Assembly: GCA_963706555.1 (NCBI GenBank)
Contig: OY970164.1
Coordinates: 1,488,001 to 1,552,000, forward strand
Reading direction: 5' to 3'
DNA from: Bog-473 sp963706555
GTDB taxonomy: Bacteria > Actinomycetota > Acidimicrobiia > Acidimicrobiales > RAAP-2
DNA length: 64,000 nucleotides
In this document: positions 1-8,954 of the stretch, piece after piece
Position numbering within the stretch: position 1 is the stretch's first letter
Layout: every line of letters begins with the position of its first letter
Notes under the pieces: generated by a model
Database searches by the model: none
What the model was told of the DNA's origin: nothing
What the model saw: only the letters and a program-made list of their open reading frames with translations
Program-made: the position numbers and the translations under genes

Positions 1-1
1 C

Positions 2-1645
2 CTGCACCGGGCCGCGTACCTTCTCTATACACACCGCTTCCCGCTGGAGCGCCAGGGCGTCCTCGTGGTCGGCCCGAATCCGCTCTTCCTGCGCTACATC
101 GAGCAGGTCCTTCCTTCGTTGGGCGAGACCGGCGTCAGCCTCTCGACCGTGGCCGGCCTCGTGCCCGAGATCCGGGTCCGCGGCATCGACGACGCGGCGG
201 CGGCCAAGCTCAAGGGTGACGTGCGGATGGTCAAGGTGCTCGGTCGGGCCGTGCGGACCCGCCAACGCCCGCTCCGACAGGATGTCGAGGTCCCGTTCGG
301 GGCGGGGGTGCTGCGCCTGCGGGCCCACACCACCGAAGAGATCATCGCCCTGGCCCGCCGGCGCCCGGGAACCCACAACGTCCGCCGCCGTTTCGTCGAG
401 GCGCACGTGCTGCGCGCGTTGGCCGACGACTACCGTTCCCGGCTCACTCGCGGGACCGAGAAGCTGGACGACGAGGGGCCGAGCGCCGAGGAGCAGGCCG
501 ACCTGGCGCGCCGCCTACGCCGCACCCCGCAGGTGGCCGAAGCGCTGGACCGCATGTGGCCGCGTCTGTCACCCCACGAACTGCTGCACGATCTCCTGGG
601 CGCGCGTCCCTTGCTGGCCGCGGCCGGTCAGGACATCCTGAGCGCCGATGCGGTCCAACGGCTCTACCGGCCGCGGAGCCGCTCGCTCGACGAGGTGCCG
701 TGGACGGTGGCCGATGCCGCGCTCATCGACGAGGCACGTACGCTCCTCGGTCCCCGGCGAGGGGGTGCACGCCCGAACCGGGGCCGCCCAGGCCGTGCCG
801 AGGAAGGCAACGCCCAAGATGTTGGCTTCTGGCCCCAGGGGCTCGCCGCGTCGCCTGCCCCGACCTCGGGCGCTTTCACCGGGCCCGACGACGAGGTGCG
901 GTCGTTCGGCCACATCGTGGTGGACGAGGTGCAGGACCTCTCGCCGATGCAGCTCCGGATGTTGGCCCGCCGTTCGCTCTCGGGATCGATGACCGTCGTA
1001 GGTGACATCGCCCAGGCCACGGGGCCCTGGGCTCCCGAGAGTTGGGACGACGTCACCAGGCATTTGAGCCCACAGCGCGGGACGCGCCTGGTCGAGCTCA
1101 CGGTGAGCTACCGCACCCCGGCCGAGGTGATCGCCGTGGCCGCCAGGGTGCTGGCCGTGGCGGCGCCGGAGATCACGCCACCACGTCCGGTCCGTCAGTC
1201 GGGGTTCACCCCCCGCATCATCGAGGCATCGAGGGCCGGGCTGGCGTCCGCCGTCGCCCAGGCCACCCGGGAAGAGGTGGCGGCCGTTGCCCCGGGGCGG
1301 GTGGCGGTACTCGGCCCCTCGGTCATGCTCCCCGAGCTCTCCCGCGCCCTCTCCGACGCTGGTCTGTTCCCAACGGATCCGCGTGACCCTTCGGGTGAAG
1401 GTCTTGCGGCGGGTCTGGTGCTTCTCCCTGCCGACGAGACGAACGGTCTCGAATTCGATGCCGTCGTGGTCGTGGAGCCGGCCCGGGTGGCGGCCGTGGG
1501 CGAGGAAATCCCCGGTGAGGGACCACCGGTCACGACGACGCGAGGGCTACGGACGCTCTACGTGGCCCTCACCCGACCGACGCGTCGACTGGCGGTCGTC
1601 CATGCCGAACCATTGCCCGTTGCACTCGCGGGACCGGTGAGTTGA
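2..1645 (+). CDS. HelD/UvrD-like superfamily 1 helicase, 5'-truncated by window edge
   Basis: This is the C-terminal part of a HelD/HelR-type ATPase, a family that binds RNA polymerase and helps release stalled or inhibited complexes. The frame is open from base 2, so the start and Walker A lie upstream of the window. The helicase motif II region has DEVQD (residue 287 counted from the GTG at 65), followed by a GD-x-AQ motif III about 27 residues later. Near the C terminus is a TLYVALTR-type motif VI. The region between about residues 100 and 250 is Arg/Gly-rich and variable. The stop is followed by only 86 bases before ctaE. Assignment to the HelD family is secure; choosing between HelD and HelR is not possible from this fragment. 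Confidence 0.85.
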   Translation: MHRAAYLLYTHRFPLERQGVLVVGPNPLFLRYIEQVLPSLGETGVSLSTVAGLVPEIRVRGIDDAAAAKLKGDVRMVKVLGRAVRTRQRPLRQDVEVPFGAGVLRLRAHTTEEIIALARRRPGTHNVRRRFVEAHVLRALADDYRSRLTRGTEKLDDEGPSAEEQADLARRLRRTPQVAEALDRMWPRLSPHELLHDLLGARPLLAAAGQDILSADAVQRLYRPRSRSLDEVPWTVADAALIDEARTLLGPRRGGARPNRGRPGRAEEGNAQDVGFWPQGLAASPAPTSGAFTGPDDEVRSFGHIVVDEVQDLSPMQLRMLARRSLSGSMTVVGDIAQATGPWAPESWDDVTRHLSPQRGTRLVELTVSYRTPAEVIAVAARVLAVAAPEITPPRPVRQSGFTPRIIEASRAGLASAVAQATREEVAAVAPGRVAVLGPSVMLPELSRALSDAGLFPTDPRDPSGEGLAAGLVLLPADETNGLEFDAVVVVEPARVAAVGEEIPGEGPPVTTTRGLRTLYVALTRPTRRLAVVHAEPLPVALAGPVS

Positions 1646-1678
1646 CCCAGCTGTCGCTCAGGGACTGAACAGGAAAAC

Positions 1679-1708
1679 GCTGTCACCTGCTTGTTGGCGC
1701 GTGACAGC
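1679..1708. promoter_or_regulatory. Inverted repeat upstream of ctaE
   Basis: GCTGTCAC at 1679-1686 is repeated as GTGACAGC at 1701-1708 with a 14-base gap, ending 23 bases before the ctaE start. The arms match perfectly. No T-run follows, so a dyad operator for ctaE-qcrCAB is at least as likely as a terminator for the helicase gene. No binding protein can be named. Confidence 0.35.
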
Positions 1709-1731
1709 TCTGGTCGACTAGAAATTGCCCT

Positions 1732-2337
1732 GTGACCCAGGCGGTTTCGGTCGACCACCCAGTGCCAACAGGCAAGATCGTTCACGATCGACCCCCCATG
1801 CTGGCCGTGGGCGTCATGATCTGGCTGGGCTCGGAGTTGATGTTCTTCAGCGGCCTGTTCGCCGCCTTCTTCACCATCCGCGCCAACGCCGTCGGAGGGG
1901 TCTGGCCCCCACCGGGAACCGAGCTCGACACCATTCGGGGCATCATCTTCACCCTGGTGCTCGTCTCTTCGAGCTTCACCATGCAATATGCCGTCCACCA
2001 GGTGGAATGGCGGAACCGGATATCCGCTCGCCGGTGGATCGTGGCGACGTTCATCCTGGGCGGAGCCTTCCTCGGCAACCAGGTCGTGGAGTGGTTCACC
2101 ATCACGACCCGCTGGAACACGAACTCCTTCGGCTCGCTCTTCTTCATCATGACCGGCCTGCACGGCCTTCACGTCTTCTTGGGCCTGGTCGCCATGATCT
2201 TCCTCCTCGGCCGCATGCGGGGTGACGCCGGCGGTGACCCCGGCGAGCTCTCTGCGGTACAAGGGGTCAGCTACTACTGGCACTTCGTCGACATCGTCTG
2301 GATCGGGCTCTTCAGTTGCCTGTTCTTCCTGAAATAG
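1732..2337 (+). CDS. ctaE: Cytochrome c oxidase subunit III
   Basis: Subunit III of the aa3-type cytochrome c oxidase, an integral membrane protein that supports proton uptake and stability of the catalytic core. The 201 residues form five hydrophobic spans, the usual number for actinobacterial CtaE, which lacks the first two helices of mitochondrial COX3. Typical features are the ELMFFSGLF helix, the GLHGLHVFLG helix with paired histidines, and the C-terminal YYWHFVDIVWIGLF signature. The GTG start at 1732 gives a normal N terminus. The gene heads ctaE-qcrC-qcrA-qcrB, with two bases before qcrC, the standard actinobacterial order. The other oxidase subunits are encoded at 9.5-12.7 kb on the opposite strand. 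Confidence 0.96.
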   Translation: MTQAVSVDHPVPTGKIVHDRPPMLAVGVMIWLGSELMFFSGLFAAFFTIRANAVGGVWPPPGTELDTIRGIIFTLVLVSSSFTMQYAVHQVEWRNRISARRWIVATFILGGAFLGNQVVEWFTITTRWNTNSFGSLFFIMTGLHGLHVFLGLVAMIFLLGRMRGDAGGDPGELSAVQGVSYYWHFVDIVWIGLFSCLFFLK

Positions 2338-2339
2338 AC

Positions 2340-3314
2340 ATGTCGAGTCCGCGCACACAGAAGACCGCACGTACGTTCCGCGCGAAGTTTCTCTTGCCGG
2401 GGGGCCTCCTCGGCATCGCGGCGCTGGGCACGCTGGCCGTCATCTTCCCCGGCGCCGCCCAGGGGTCGACCACGAAGACGCAGAACCTGAACGCCTCGGT
2501 CAAAGCGTGCGGCTCGGTCAACCTCAAGGGCGTCAGCAACGTCCACAACACCGGGAACCCCTTCGCGAGCACGAAGCTCACGTGCTTCGACGGCATGGTC
2601 ATCCACTACGGCAGCACGGCCATCACCTATACCAACCCGCCTCGGGCGTTCGTCGCGGCGGGCAAGCTCCTGTTCGACCAGACCTGCTCCAGCTGCCACG
2701 GGTCGACGGCCAATGGCGTCTCGCCCACGGGGCAGGCCACGATCGGTCCCAACCTGCAGGGCGTCGGCGCGGCCACCGTCGACTTCTGGATCACCACCGG
2801 TCGTATGCCCGCTGCCGACATCAAGGCCATAGAGGCCGAGCGAAAGCCACCGCGCCTGACCGACAAGCAGGCACTCGAGGTCGCGGCCTACATCGAGTCG
2901 CTCGACCCCGCGGCGCCGGCGGTGCCCACGCCACACCTGAACGGGGCGAGCGTCTCTGACGGCGCCGACCTCTTCTCGTTGAATTGCGCCGCCTGCCACA
3001 CCATCACCGGAGCCGGCGACGCCCTGGCCTTCGGCACCAACGCGCCAACGCTCCAGGATCCGCACATCACCCCGCAGCAGATAGCCGAGGCGATCCGGAT
3101 CGGCCCGGCCAACATGCCCCGGTTCTCGGGCAACCTGACCGACGATCAGGTTCGAAATGTGGTGGCCTACGTCACCCAGCAGATCCAGCACCCGACGAAT
3201 CCCGGTGGAGCCGGTCTCGGTGGAGTGGGGCCGGTGGCTGAGGGCTTCATCGCGCTGCTGATCGGCGTCGGAGGTCTGGCCCTCATCTGCTTCTGGATCG
3301 GTGAGCGCTCGTGA
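2340..3314 (+). CDS. qcrC: Menaquinol-cytochrome c reductase di-haem cytochrome c subunit
   Basis: Di-haem cytochrome c of the actinobacterial bcc complex, which passes electrons from the Rieske centre directly to CuA of the oxidase. Two haem-binding motifs are visible, CSSCH at residues 116-120 and CAACH at 216-220. An N-terminal hydrophobic segment (about 17-38) and a C-terminal span (about 300-318) anchor it. The ATG at 2340 was chosen because it follows the ctaE stop by two bases; an in-frame TTG at 2316 would lie inside ctaE. At 324 residues it is a little longer than common QcrC, the extra length being a Ser/Thr/Asn-rich stretch before the first haem domain. It overlaps qcrA by four bases. 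Confidence 0.93.
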   Translation: MSSPRTQKTARTFRAKFLLPGGLLGIAALGTLAVIFPGAAQGSTTKTQNLNASVKACGSVNLKGVSNVHNTGNPFASTKLTCFDGMVIHYGSTAITYTNPPRAFVAAGKLLFDQTCSSCHGSTANGVSPTGQATIGPNLQGVGAATVDFWITTGRMPAADIKAIEAERKPPRLTDKQALEVAAYIESLDPAAPAVPTPHLNGASVSDGADLFSLNCAACHTITGAGDALAFGTNAPTLQDPHITPQQIAEAIRIGPANMPRFSGNLTDDQVRNVVAYVTQQIQHPTNPGGAGLGGVGPVAEGFIALLIGVGGLALICFWIGERS

Positions 3315-4282
3315 GTGAGGACATCGACAACCACGAGCCGTCGCGAACCAAGGTCCCGATGCCCATCGCCACGCTCAGCGATCCGCACATGGGGGACGCC
3401 GCCCGTCACCCGAAGCGGGCGGAGGGCATCATCGCCCTCATCCTGGTGGTGGCCATCGTGTTCATCGTCGGATTCGGGGTGGCCTACACCCAGAACTGGA
3501 ATCCCTGGATCCTCGGCGGCACCGTGGGTCTCGGTCTCTTCCTCCTTGGCTTCGGGCTGACGGCATGGGGGAAGTACCTCATGCCGCAGGGCCCGTTCGT
3601 CGAGGAGCGCCACGTCCTGGCCTCCTCGCCCGAAGACCGCAACTCCATGGCGGCGGCACTGGTCGAGCGGTCGACCGTCGTGGTCAAGCGCCGCAAGTTA
3701 CTGGGCGGCCTGTTCGCCGTCGGTGCGGGGATCTTCGGCATTGTGGCCCTGTTCCCCCTGGTGCGGTCCCTGGGCCCGCTCCCGGGCACGTCGCTCGACC
3801 GCAGCGACTGGCGGAAGGGGAGGCTTCTGGTCGACTCCACCGGTCGTTCCGTGACCAAGGACACACTCGTGGTGGGCGGGATCATGACGGTCTACCCCGC
3901 CGGGCTCCAGAACACCGACAGCGGGCAGGCTGTCGACCAGACGGTGCTCATCCGGGTCCAGGACTCGGATCTCGTGACGGCCAAGGGCCGTGAGACATGG
4001 GCGCCCGCCGGCTACGTGGCCTACTCCAAAGTCTGCACCCACCTCGGCTGCCCCGTCGGGCTCTATGAACAGGAACTCGAACTGCTGGTCTGCCCGTGCC
4101 ACCAGTCGATGTTCAACGTGCGCAACGGAGCCATTCCCCAGTTCGGGCCGGCCCCCCGCCCGCTCCCGCAGCTGCCGCTCTACTTCGACGACGACGGAAC
4201 GCTGAAGGCGCAGTCCGGCTTCGACCAGGCGGTCGGACCCGGGTTCTACGAGAGAACCACGACCCAGGAGAACGGGACATGA
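3311..4282 (+). CDS. qcrA: Menaquinol-cytochrome c reductase Rieske iron-sulfur subunit
   Basis: Rieske [2Fe-2S] subunit of the bcc complex, taking the first electron from menaquinol at the outer face of the membrane. The cluster ligands are visible as Cys242 and His244 in CTHLGC and Cys261 and His264 in CPCHQS, with Cys247 and Cys263 placed for the stabilising disulfide. Three hydrophobic spans (about 38-60, 67-90 and 127-150) give the three-helix N terminus typical of actinobacterial QcrA rather than the single helix of proteobacterial Rieske proteins. The GTG start shares four bases with the qcrC stop, and the stop overlaps the qcrB ATG, indicating coupled translation. Confidence 0.95.
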   Translation: MSEDIDNHEPSRTKVPMPIATLSDPHMGDAARHPKRAEGIIALILVVAIVFIVGFGVAYTQNWNPWILGGTVGLGLFLLGFGLTAWGKYLMPQGPFVEERHVLASSPEDRNSMAAALVERSTVVVKRRKLLGGLFAVGAGIFGIVALFPLVRSLGPLPGTSLDRSDWRKGRLLVDSTGRSVTKDTLVVGGIMTVYPAGLQNTDSGQAVDQTVLIRVQDSDLVTAKGRETWAPAGYVAYSKVCTHLGCPVGLYEQELELLVCPCHQSMFNVRNGAIPQFGPAPRPLPQLPLYFDDDGTLKAQSGFDQAVGPGFYERTTTQENGT

Positions 4283-5844
4283 GCCCCGCTCTGCCCACGG
4301 CGAAGACCAAGAAGCAGGCGCTCGGACCGTACGGCCGGGTCAGCAGTGCCGTCAACGAGCTCGACGACCGGCTCGGGCTGGCCAAGGGCGGCCGGGTCAT
4401 GCTGGACAAGATCTTCCCCGACCACTGGTCCTTCATGCTGGGGGAGATCGCGCTCTACTCGTTCGTGGTGCTGATCGCGACCGGCATCTTCCTGGCCCTG
4501 TATTTCGTGCCGTCGGCCAAACAGGTCATCTATCACGGTAGCTACGCCCCGCTCCGGGGCCAGCGGGTATCCGAGGCGTTCAATTCGACCGTCAACATCT
4601 CCTTCGGTGTGCGTGGCGGGCTGCTGGTGCGCCAGATGCACCACTGGGCGGCGGACATCTTCGTCGGCTCCATCGTGGTCCACATGGCGCGCGTCTTCTT
4701 CACGGGTGCCTTCCGCAAGCCACGCGAGCTCAACTGGATCATCGGCACCACCATGCTGATCCTGGCCATCCTCGAGGGGTTCATCGGGTACTCGTTGCCC
4801 GACGACCTCATTTCGGGGACGGGCCTGCGCATCGGCTACTCCATCGTCGAGTCGATCCCGTTCGTCGGGAGCTACCTGGGCACGTTGTTGTGGGGAGGTC
4901 AGTTCCCGGGCAACGGCATCATCATCCCGCGCTTCTTCATCATCCACGTCCTGCTCATCCCGCTCGCCTTCTTCGGGCTGTTGGGGGCACACCTCGGGCT
5001 GTTGGTGCGCCAGAAACACACGCAATTCAAGGGCCCGGGGCGCACCGAGACCAACGTCGTCGGATCACCGATGTTCCCCACGTTCATGGCCAAGACCACC
5101 GGGTTCCTCTTCATGGTGGTCGGCGCCACGGCGCTTCTGGGCGCATTCGCACAGATCAACCCCATCTGGCAGTTCGGCTCGTACGACGCCTCGAAGATCT
5201 CCTATGCCGTGCAGCCCGACTGGTACATGGGCTGGCTCGACGGCGCCTTGCGGATCATGCCGGCCTGGGAGTTCGCGGGTTGGGGGCATACCATTCCCCT
5301 CGAGGTCCTCCTGCCCGCCGTCATCTTCCCCGGGTTGATCTTCAACATCGCCCTCATCTGGCCGTACCTCGAACGCCGGATGACCGGGGACAACGAGTTG
5401 CACAACCTGTTGGACCGGCCGCGCGACCGGCCCAAGCGCACCGCAGCCGGCGCCGCCATGCTGGCGCTGCTGTTCGTGCTCTTCGCAGCCAGCTCGACCG
5501 ACGTCCTGGCCAACTACTTCCGCCTGTCGCTGAACTTCGTCCTGTGGGCCTTCCGGGTACTGACATTCGTCGTACCGATCGTCGTCGCGCTCGTGACCTA
5601 CGGCATCTGCAAGGAGATGCAGGGTGTGCGGGGCATCGGCAAGCGCAAGCGTGCGGTAGTCGTCCATCGATCCGCCGAGGGTGAGTACACGACTGTCCCC
5701 ACCCCACCCCGGCCCGGCGATACGCCCGAGGAGCTGGAGCCCGAACCGGTACCCGAACGCATCGACGTGTCGCCGTTGGCCGCACCTTCGCTGACCGCCA
5801 GCAGGGAGAGCTCGCCCACGGGCGCTCGCCGGGTCAGCCGCTAG
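4279..5844 (+). CDS. qcrB: Menaquinol-cytochrome c reductase cytochrome b subunit
   Basis: Cytochrome b, the quinol-oxidising membrane core of the bcc complex. Haem-ligand histidines are visible in the QMHHWAADIF and VVHMARVFFTG helix and again in FFIIHVLLIP and LGAHLGLL. The quinol-site region and a long C-terminal cytoplasmic tail rich in Pro and Glu (roughly the last 80 residues) match actinobacterial QcrB. The ATG at 4279 was preferred because it overlaps the qcrA stop by four bases; an open frame continues upstream to 4096 but lies inside qcrA. Length is 521 residues. It is the last gene of the ctaE-qcrCAB group. Confidence 0.95.
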   Translation: MSPALPTAKTKKQALGPYGRVSSAVNELDDRLGLAKGGRVMLDKIFPDHWSFMLGEIALYSFVVLIATGIFLALYFVPSAKQVIYHGSYAPLRGQRVSEAFNSTVNISFGVRGGLLVRQMHHWAADIFVGSIVVHMARVFFTGAFRKPRELNWIIGTTMLILAILEGFIGYSLPDDLISGTGLRIGYSIVESIPFVGSYLGTLLWGGQFPGNGIIIPRFFIIHVLLIPLAFFGLLGAHLGLLVRQKHTQFKGPGRTETNVVGSPMFPTFMAKTTGFLFMVVGATALLGAFAQINPIWQFGSYDASKISYAVQPDWYMGWLDGALRIMPAWEFAGWGHTIPLEVLLPAVIFPGLIFNIALIWPYLERRMTGDNELHNLLDRPRDRPKRTAAGAAMLALLFVLFAASSTDVLANYFRLSLNFVLWAFRVLTFVVPIVVALVTYGICKEMQGVRGIGKRKRAVVVHRSAEGEYTTVPTPPRPGDTPEELEPEPVPERIDVSPLAAPSLTASRESSPTGARRVSR

Positions 5845-5860
5845 TTCCCACGGCTGAGCA

Positions 5861-6760
5861 ATGGCGCCGGGCCGGGTTACCGCCCGCCAGGTGTGGCTGG
5901 CCATGGAGTCCGTGCACGCGGTCACCTACTTTGCGCCGCGTTGCCGCCAGGCGCTGCGTGACGTCGGCCTCAAAGGGTTCTGGAGCGGATACTTCGCCGC
6001 GAGGGCGGCACCGTTGGGAGCGGTCGGCACCGGTCCTGTCGTTGCCGCGTTCTTCAACTTCCACCCCGCGATGGTGCGCAAGGCCGTTCCTTCGTGCTGG
6101 GACGTCGTCGATCCGGCCCTCCTGACCGTGGAACGGGCGGTCGCCGCGTCCGACGTGGTGACCGAACTCTGCGCGGCCGACTCGCTCACCGCGGCGATCG
6201 CCGCGCTCGGGGACCTGCGGTCCGCCTCGGTGCGGTGCGCGGGCGGGGGCCGGGTGATGGCCGCTGCCAACGCCGCGCTGTGGCCGACGATGGAGCCGGA
6301 ACTCCGTCGGCGCGGGCTCCCGTTGCGCCAGGTTGGGGTGGCGGAGCTCTGGCAAGCCTGCACGACGTTGCGCGAGCACCGCGGGGACGGCCATGTGGCC
6401 GCCCTCTTGACTCACGGGCTCAATGGCCTCGAGGCGCACCTTCTGGCCGCGGCGACCCAGGGCGTGGCGCCCGAGGTGCTGCGGGACAACCGGGGCTGGA
6501 CGCTGTCGCAGTGGGAGGCCGCCGTGCACGGGCTGGCCGGCCGGGGTCTGCTCCACGCTGACGGCTCGCCCACCGAGGCCGGCTCCCGGCTCCGTCGCGA
6601 CGTCGAGGCGCTGACGGACAAGCTGGCCGAATCACCCTTTGCCCCGCTGCCCGACGAGGAGCTCGCGCATCTCTACGCGTCACTGCTGACCTGTGCGCGC
6701 CAGATCCAGCTGTCGGGGTGTCTGCCCTTTCCCAATCCGATGGGGTTACCCGCGCTGTAG
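5861..6760 (+). CDS. SCO6745-like actinobacterial protein
   Basis: A 299-residue protein of the actinobacterial family typified by Streptomyces SCO6745, which carries a winged-helix-like C-terminal half. The family signature is seen near the N terminus (ESVHAVTYF followed by a GFWSGYFAARAAPLG-type stretch) and in the FFNFHP motif about residue 65. The segment around GWTLSQWEAAVHGLAGRGLL resembles a winged helix-turn-helix. No enzymatic residues can be named and the function of the family is not known to me. It follows qcrB by 16 bases on the same strand, so it may be co-transcribed with the respiratory genes, and it converges with the MFS gene. Confidence 0.75.
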   Translation: MAPGRVTARQVWLAMESVHAVTYFAPRCRQALRDVGLKGFWSGYFAARAAPLGAVGTGPVVAAFFNFHPAMVRKAVPSCWDVVDPALLTVERAVAASDVVTELCAADSLTAAIAALGDLRSASVRCAGGGRVMAAANAALWPTMEPELRRRGLPLRQVGVAELWQACTTLREHRGDGHVAALLTHGLNGLEAHLLAAATQGVAPEVLRDNRGWTLSQWEAAVHGLAGRGLLHADGSPTEAGSRLRRDVEALTDKLAESPFAPLPDEELAHLYASLLTCARQIQLSGCLPFPNPMGLPAL

Positions 6761-6784
6761 GACGTGCCCGCGATGTGGTGCAGG

Positions 6785-8029
6785 TCAGGGGGTGGCGGGG
6801 ACGGCCGCCTGCTGCGCCACTGGCGGGCGCAGACGCTCGTACAGCGTCGAGGCGAGCGAGAGCCCGCCGAACCCTGCGCCGAGCACGCATACCCCCGCCC
6901 ACCCGTGGCTGCCGTACACGACACCGGCGGTGAGCGACCCGGCGGCGCCCCCGATGAAGTAGCAGACCATGTACGCGCTGTTGATCCGGCTCCGCGCGTC
7001 GGGCCGCAAAGCGTAAATGATGGCCTGATTGGTGATCTGCATGCCCTGCGTCCCGATGTCCAGCACGACGATCCCCACGATGAGGGCGGCCAGGGCCGAA
7101 TGACCGAACCACAAGAGGGCGAAGGAACCGGTCAGGAGCACGCCGGCCACCAGGGTCGCCATGGTGGAGCGATCGGCGTCGGCGAGCTTGCCGGCCAGGT
7201 TGGCGGCGAAGATCCCGGCCGCGCCCACCAGGCCGAACAAGCCGATCACTGCGCTCGAATAATGGTAGGGCGAGCCTGACAAAAGGAAGGCGATCGACGT
7301 CCAGAGCACGCTGAAACAGGCGAAGGCGCATGCGCCGTGCCAGGCCCGCCGGCGCAGGATGGGCTCATCGACCAACAGGCGGAGCGACGAGCCGACCAGG
7401 GTCCAGTAGGCGCGGTGCGGGCGGGGTCCCTCGTTCGGGAGTGCCCTCCACAGAATGGCGGCGAAGACCACCATGACGGCGGCGGAGAACCAATAGATGG
7501 CCCGCCAGCCGGCCAGTTGGGCGACGAAACCTGAGACCGTGCGGGCCAGCAGAATACCCAGGAGGAGCCCGGTCATGATCCGGGCCACCACGCGGCCGCG
7601 CCGTTCGGGCGGCGCGAGGTCTGCCGCGAAGGGGATCATGACCTGTCCCGCCACCGACGACGTGCCGACAGCGATGGAGGCGAGGCCGAACACCCAGATA
7701 TTGGGCGCGAGCGCGCATGCCACCAGGGCCACCGCGGCCACGCCGAAGATACGGACCACAAGGATCCGCCGGGGATGCAGGTCGCCGAGCGGCACGACAA
7801 GGAGCAAGCCGGCCGCATAGCCGACCTGGGTCGCGGTGATGATCAACGAAGTGAGACCCGAGCCGCTGTGGAAGTCGTGGGCCACCTCATGCAGCACCGG
7901 CTGGGCGTAGTAGAGGTTCGCCACGACGGCTCCGGTGGCCACGGCGATGAGGATCACCAAGGAGCGCGAAAGCTGCCCCTGCGGCGCCGTCGGCGGGGAT
8001 CCGGTCGTCGGCGGGGATCCGGTCGTCAC
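6785..8029 (-). CDS. MFS transporter
   Basis: Major facilitator superfamily permease of 414 residues with about twelve hydrophobic segments. The loop between helices 2 and 3 reads PLGDLHPRRILV, the usual MFS motif, and the N-terminal ANLYYAQPVL signature is shared with YnfM/YgaY-type drug exporters. The substrate cannot be told from sequence. The N terminus contains a duplicated TTGSPP hexapeptide caused by an 18-bp tandem duplication near base 7990-8025. It is divergent from the arsR-like gene at 8143, and the palindrome between them suggests that this exporter is a regulatory target. Confidence 0.9.
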   Translation of the reverse strand: MTTGSPPTTGSPPTAPQGQLSRSLVILIAVATGAVVANLYYAQPVLHEVAHDFHSGSGLTSLIITATQVGYAAGLLLVVPLGDLHPRRILVVRIFGVAAVALVACALAPNIWVFGLASIAVGTSSVAGQVMIPFAADLAPPERRGRVVARIMTGLLLGILLARTVSGFVAQLAGWRAIYWFSAAVMVVFAAILWRALPNEGPRPHRAYWTLVGSSLRLLVDEPILRRRAWHGACAFACFSVLWTSIAFLLSGSPYHYSSAVIGLFGLVGAAGIFAANLAGKLADADRSTMATLVAGVLLTGSFALLWFGHSALAALIVGIVVLDIGTQGMQITNQAIIYALRPDARSRINSAYMVCYFIGGAAGSLTAGVVYGSHGWAGVCVLGAGFGGLSLASTLYERLRPPVAQQAAVPATP

Positions 8030-8090
8030 CCGTTCAGGCTAACGGCCGGCCAATCCTGACGAGGCTGCCGCGAGAGAGCGCAGAACCTCA

Positions 8091-8102
8091 ATACTTAAGT
8101 AT
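8091..8102. promoter_or_regulatory. Perfect 12-bp palindrome, probable ArsR-type operator
   Basis: ATACTTAAGTAT is a perfect dyad in an AT-rich patch between two divergent genes, 61 bases from the MFS start and 40 from the arsR-like start. Imperfect AT-rich palindromes of this size are typical ArsR-family operators. It stands out strongly in such GC-rich DNA. The regulator assignment is inferred from position. Confidence 0.55.
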
Positions 8103-8142
8103 CTACTTTACTATTAACGCTTCGGCCCGTAGACTCCTCTGC

Positions 8143-8490
8143 ATGCGTGGCCGAACGATCGACCTCGATCGGACCTTCCAGGCGCTCGCCGATCGCAGTA
8201 GGCGTTCCATGGTGGAACGCCTCACCCTGGGCCCCGCGTCCGTCAGCGAATTGGCGCGTCCTCTGGCCATGTCCCTGGCGGCCGTGGTCCAGCACGTCCA
8301 AGTGCTCGAAGCGTGCGGCCTGGTGAAGACCGAGAAGGTCGGGAGGACACGCGTGTGCCGGATAGAGCCGGCGGCGATGACCACCGCCGAGCAGTGGATC
8401 ACCGACCGGCGTCGAGGGTGGGAGACCCGCCTCGACCGACTGGGCGACGTCCTGCGCGAAGAAGCTGCGACAGCCAAGGAGAATCCATGA
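8143..8490 (+). CDS. ArsR-family winged-helix regulator
   Basis: A 115-residue ArsR-type transcription factor. The fold shows as a first helix with FQALADRSRRSMVERL, a recognition region ASVSELARPLAMSLAAVVQHVQVLE and a wing with GLVKTEKVGRTRVCRI. There is no CxC metal site in the recognition helix, so it is probably not a metal sensor. It belongs to the group usually found upstream of SRPBCC/AHSA1-type genes, and the next gene is exactly that, overlapping by four bases. It probably represses itself and the divergent MFS gene through the palindrome at 8091-8102. Confidence 0.9.
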   Translation: MRGRTIDLDRTFQALADRSRRSMVERLTLGPASVSELARPLAMSLAAVVQHVQVLEACGLVKTEKVGRTRVCRIEPAAMTTAEQWITDRRRGWETRLDRLGDVLREEAATAKENP

Positions 8491-8954
8491 CGCACTCGAG
8501 CACCACCCACGACACCTTCGTCATCGCACGTACCTACGACGCAGAAGTCGGAACCGTCTTCGGGGCGTGGGCGGATCCTGAGCGCAAAGCCCGTTGGTTC
8601 GCGGGCTCCGCCGACGCCCTCGCCAACGGCTACGAGCTGGACTTCCAGGTGGGCGGGCACGAGGTCAACCGCGGCGGACCTCCGGGTGGGCCGGTCTACA
8701 CCTACGCCGCCCAGTTCCGGGACATCGTCGTCGACCAGCGGATCGTCTACACCTACGAGATGTCGGCCGACGACAACCGGATATCGGTGAGTGTCGCCAC
8801 CGTGGAGTTCGGCGCGGGAGAGGGGGTGACGCACCTGGTCCTCACCGAGCAGGGGGTGTTTCTCGACGGCCACGACTCAGCGGCGCAGCGCGAGCAAGGA
8901 ACCCGATCCCTGCTCGACGCGTTGGCTGCTTCGCTCGCGGGTGACGAACAATGA
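8487..8954 (+). CDS. SRPBCC/AHSA1-like ligand-binding domain protein
   Basis: A 155-residue START-like (SRPBCC, activator of Hsp90 ATPase homologue 1-like) protein. The hallmark is the N-terminal strand followed by VFGAWADPERKARWFAG, then strands leading to THLVLTEQGVF and a long C-terminal helix. Such proteins form a deep hydrophobic pocket; substrate and activity are unknown. The ATG at 8487 overlaps the arsR stop; longer readings upstream lie inside that gene. It also overlaps the following reductase gene by four bases, giving a tight three-gene operon arsR-SRPBCC-reductase. Confidence 0.88.
   Translation: MTHSSTTHDTFVIARTYDAEVGTVFGAWADPERKARWFAGSADALANGYELDFQVGGHEVNRGGPPGGPVYTYAAQFRDIVVDQRIVYTYEMSADDNRISVSVATVEFGAGEGVTHLVLTEQGVFLDGHDSAAQREQGTRSLLDALAASLAGDEQ

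Noticed and set aside
4096..4278. Longer N terminus for qcrB
   Set aside because: This upstream open frame lies inside qcrA and has no membrane-protein character; the ATG at 4279 overlaps the qcrA stop.
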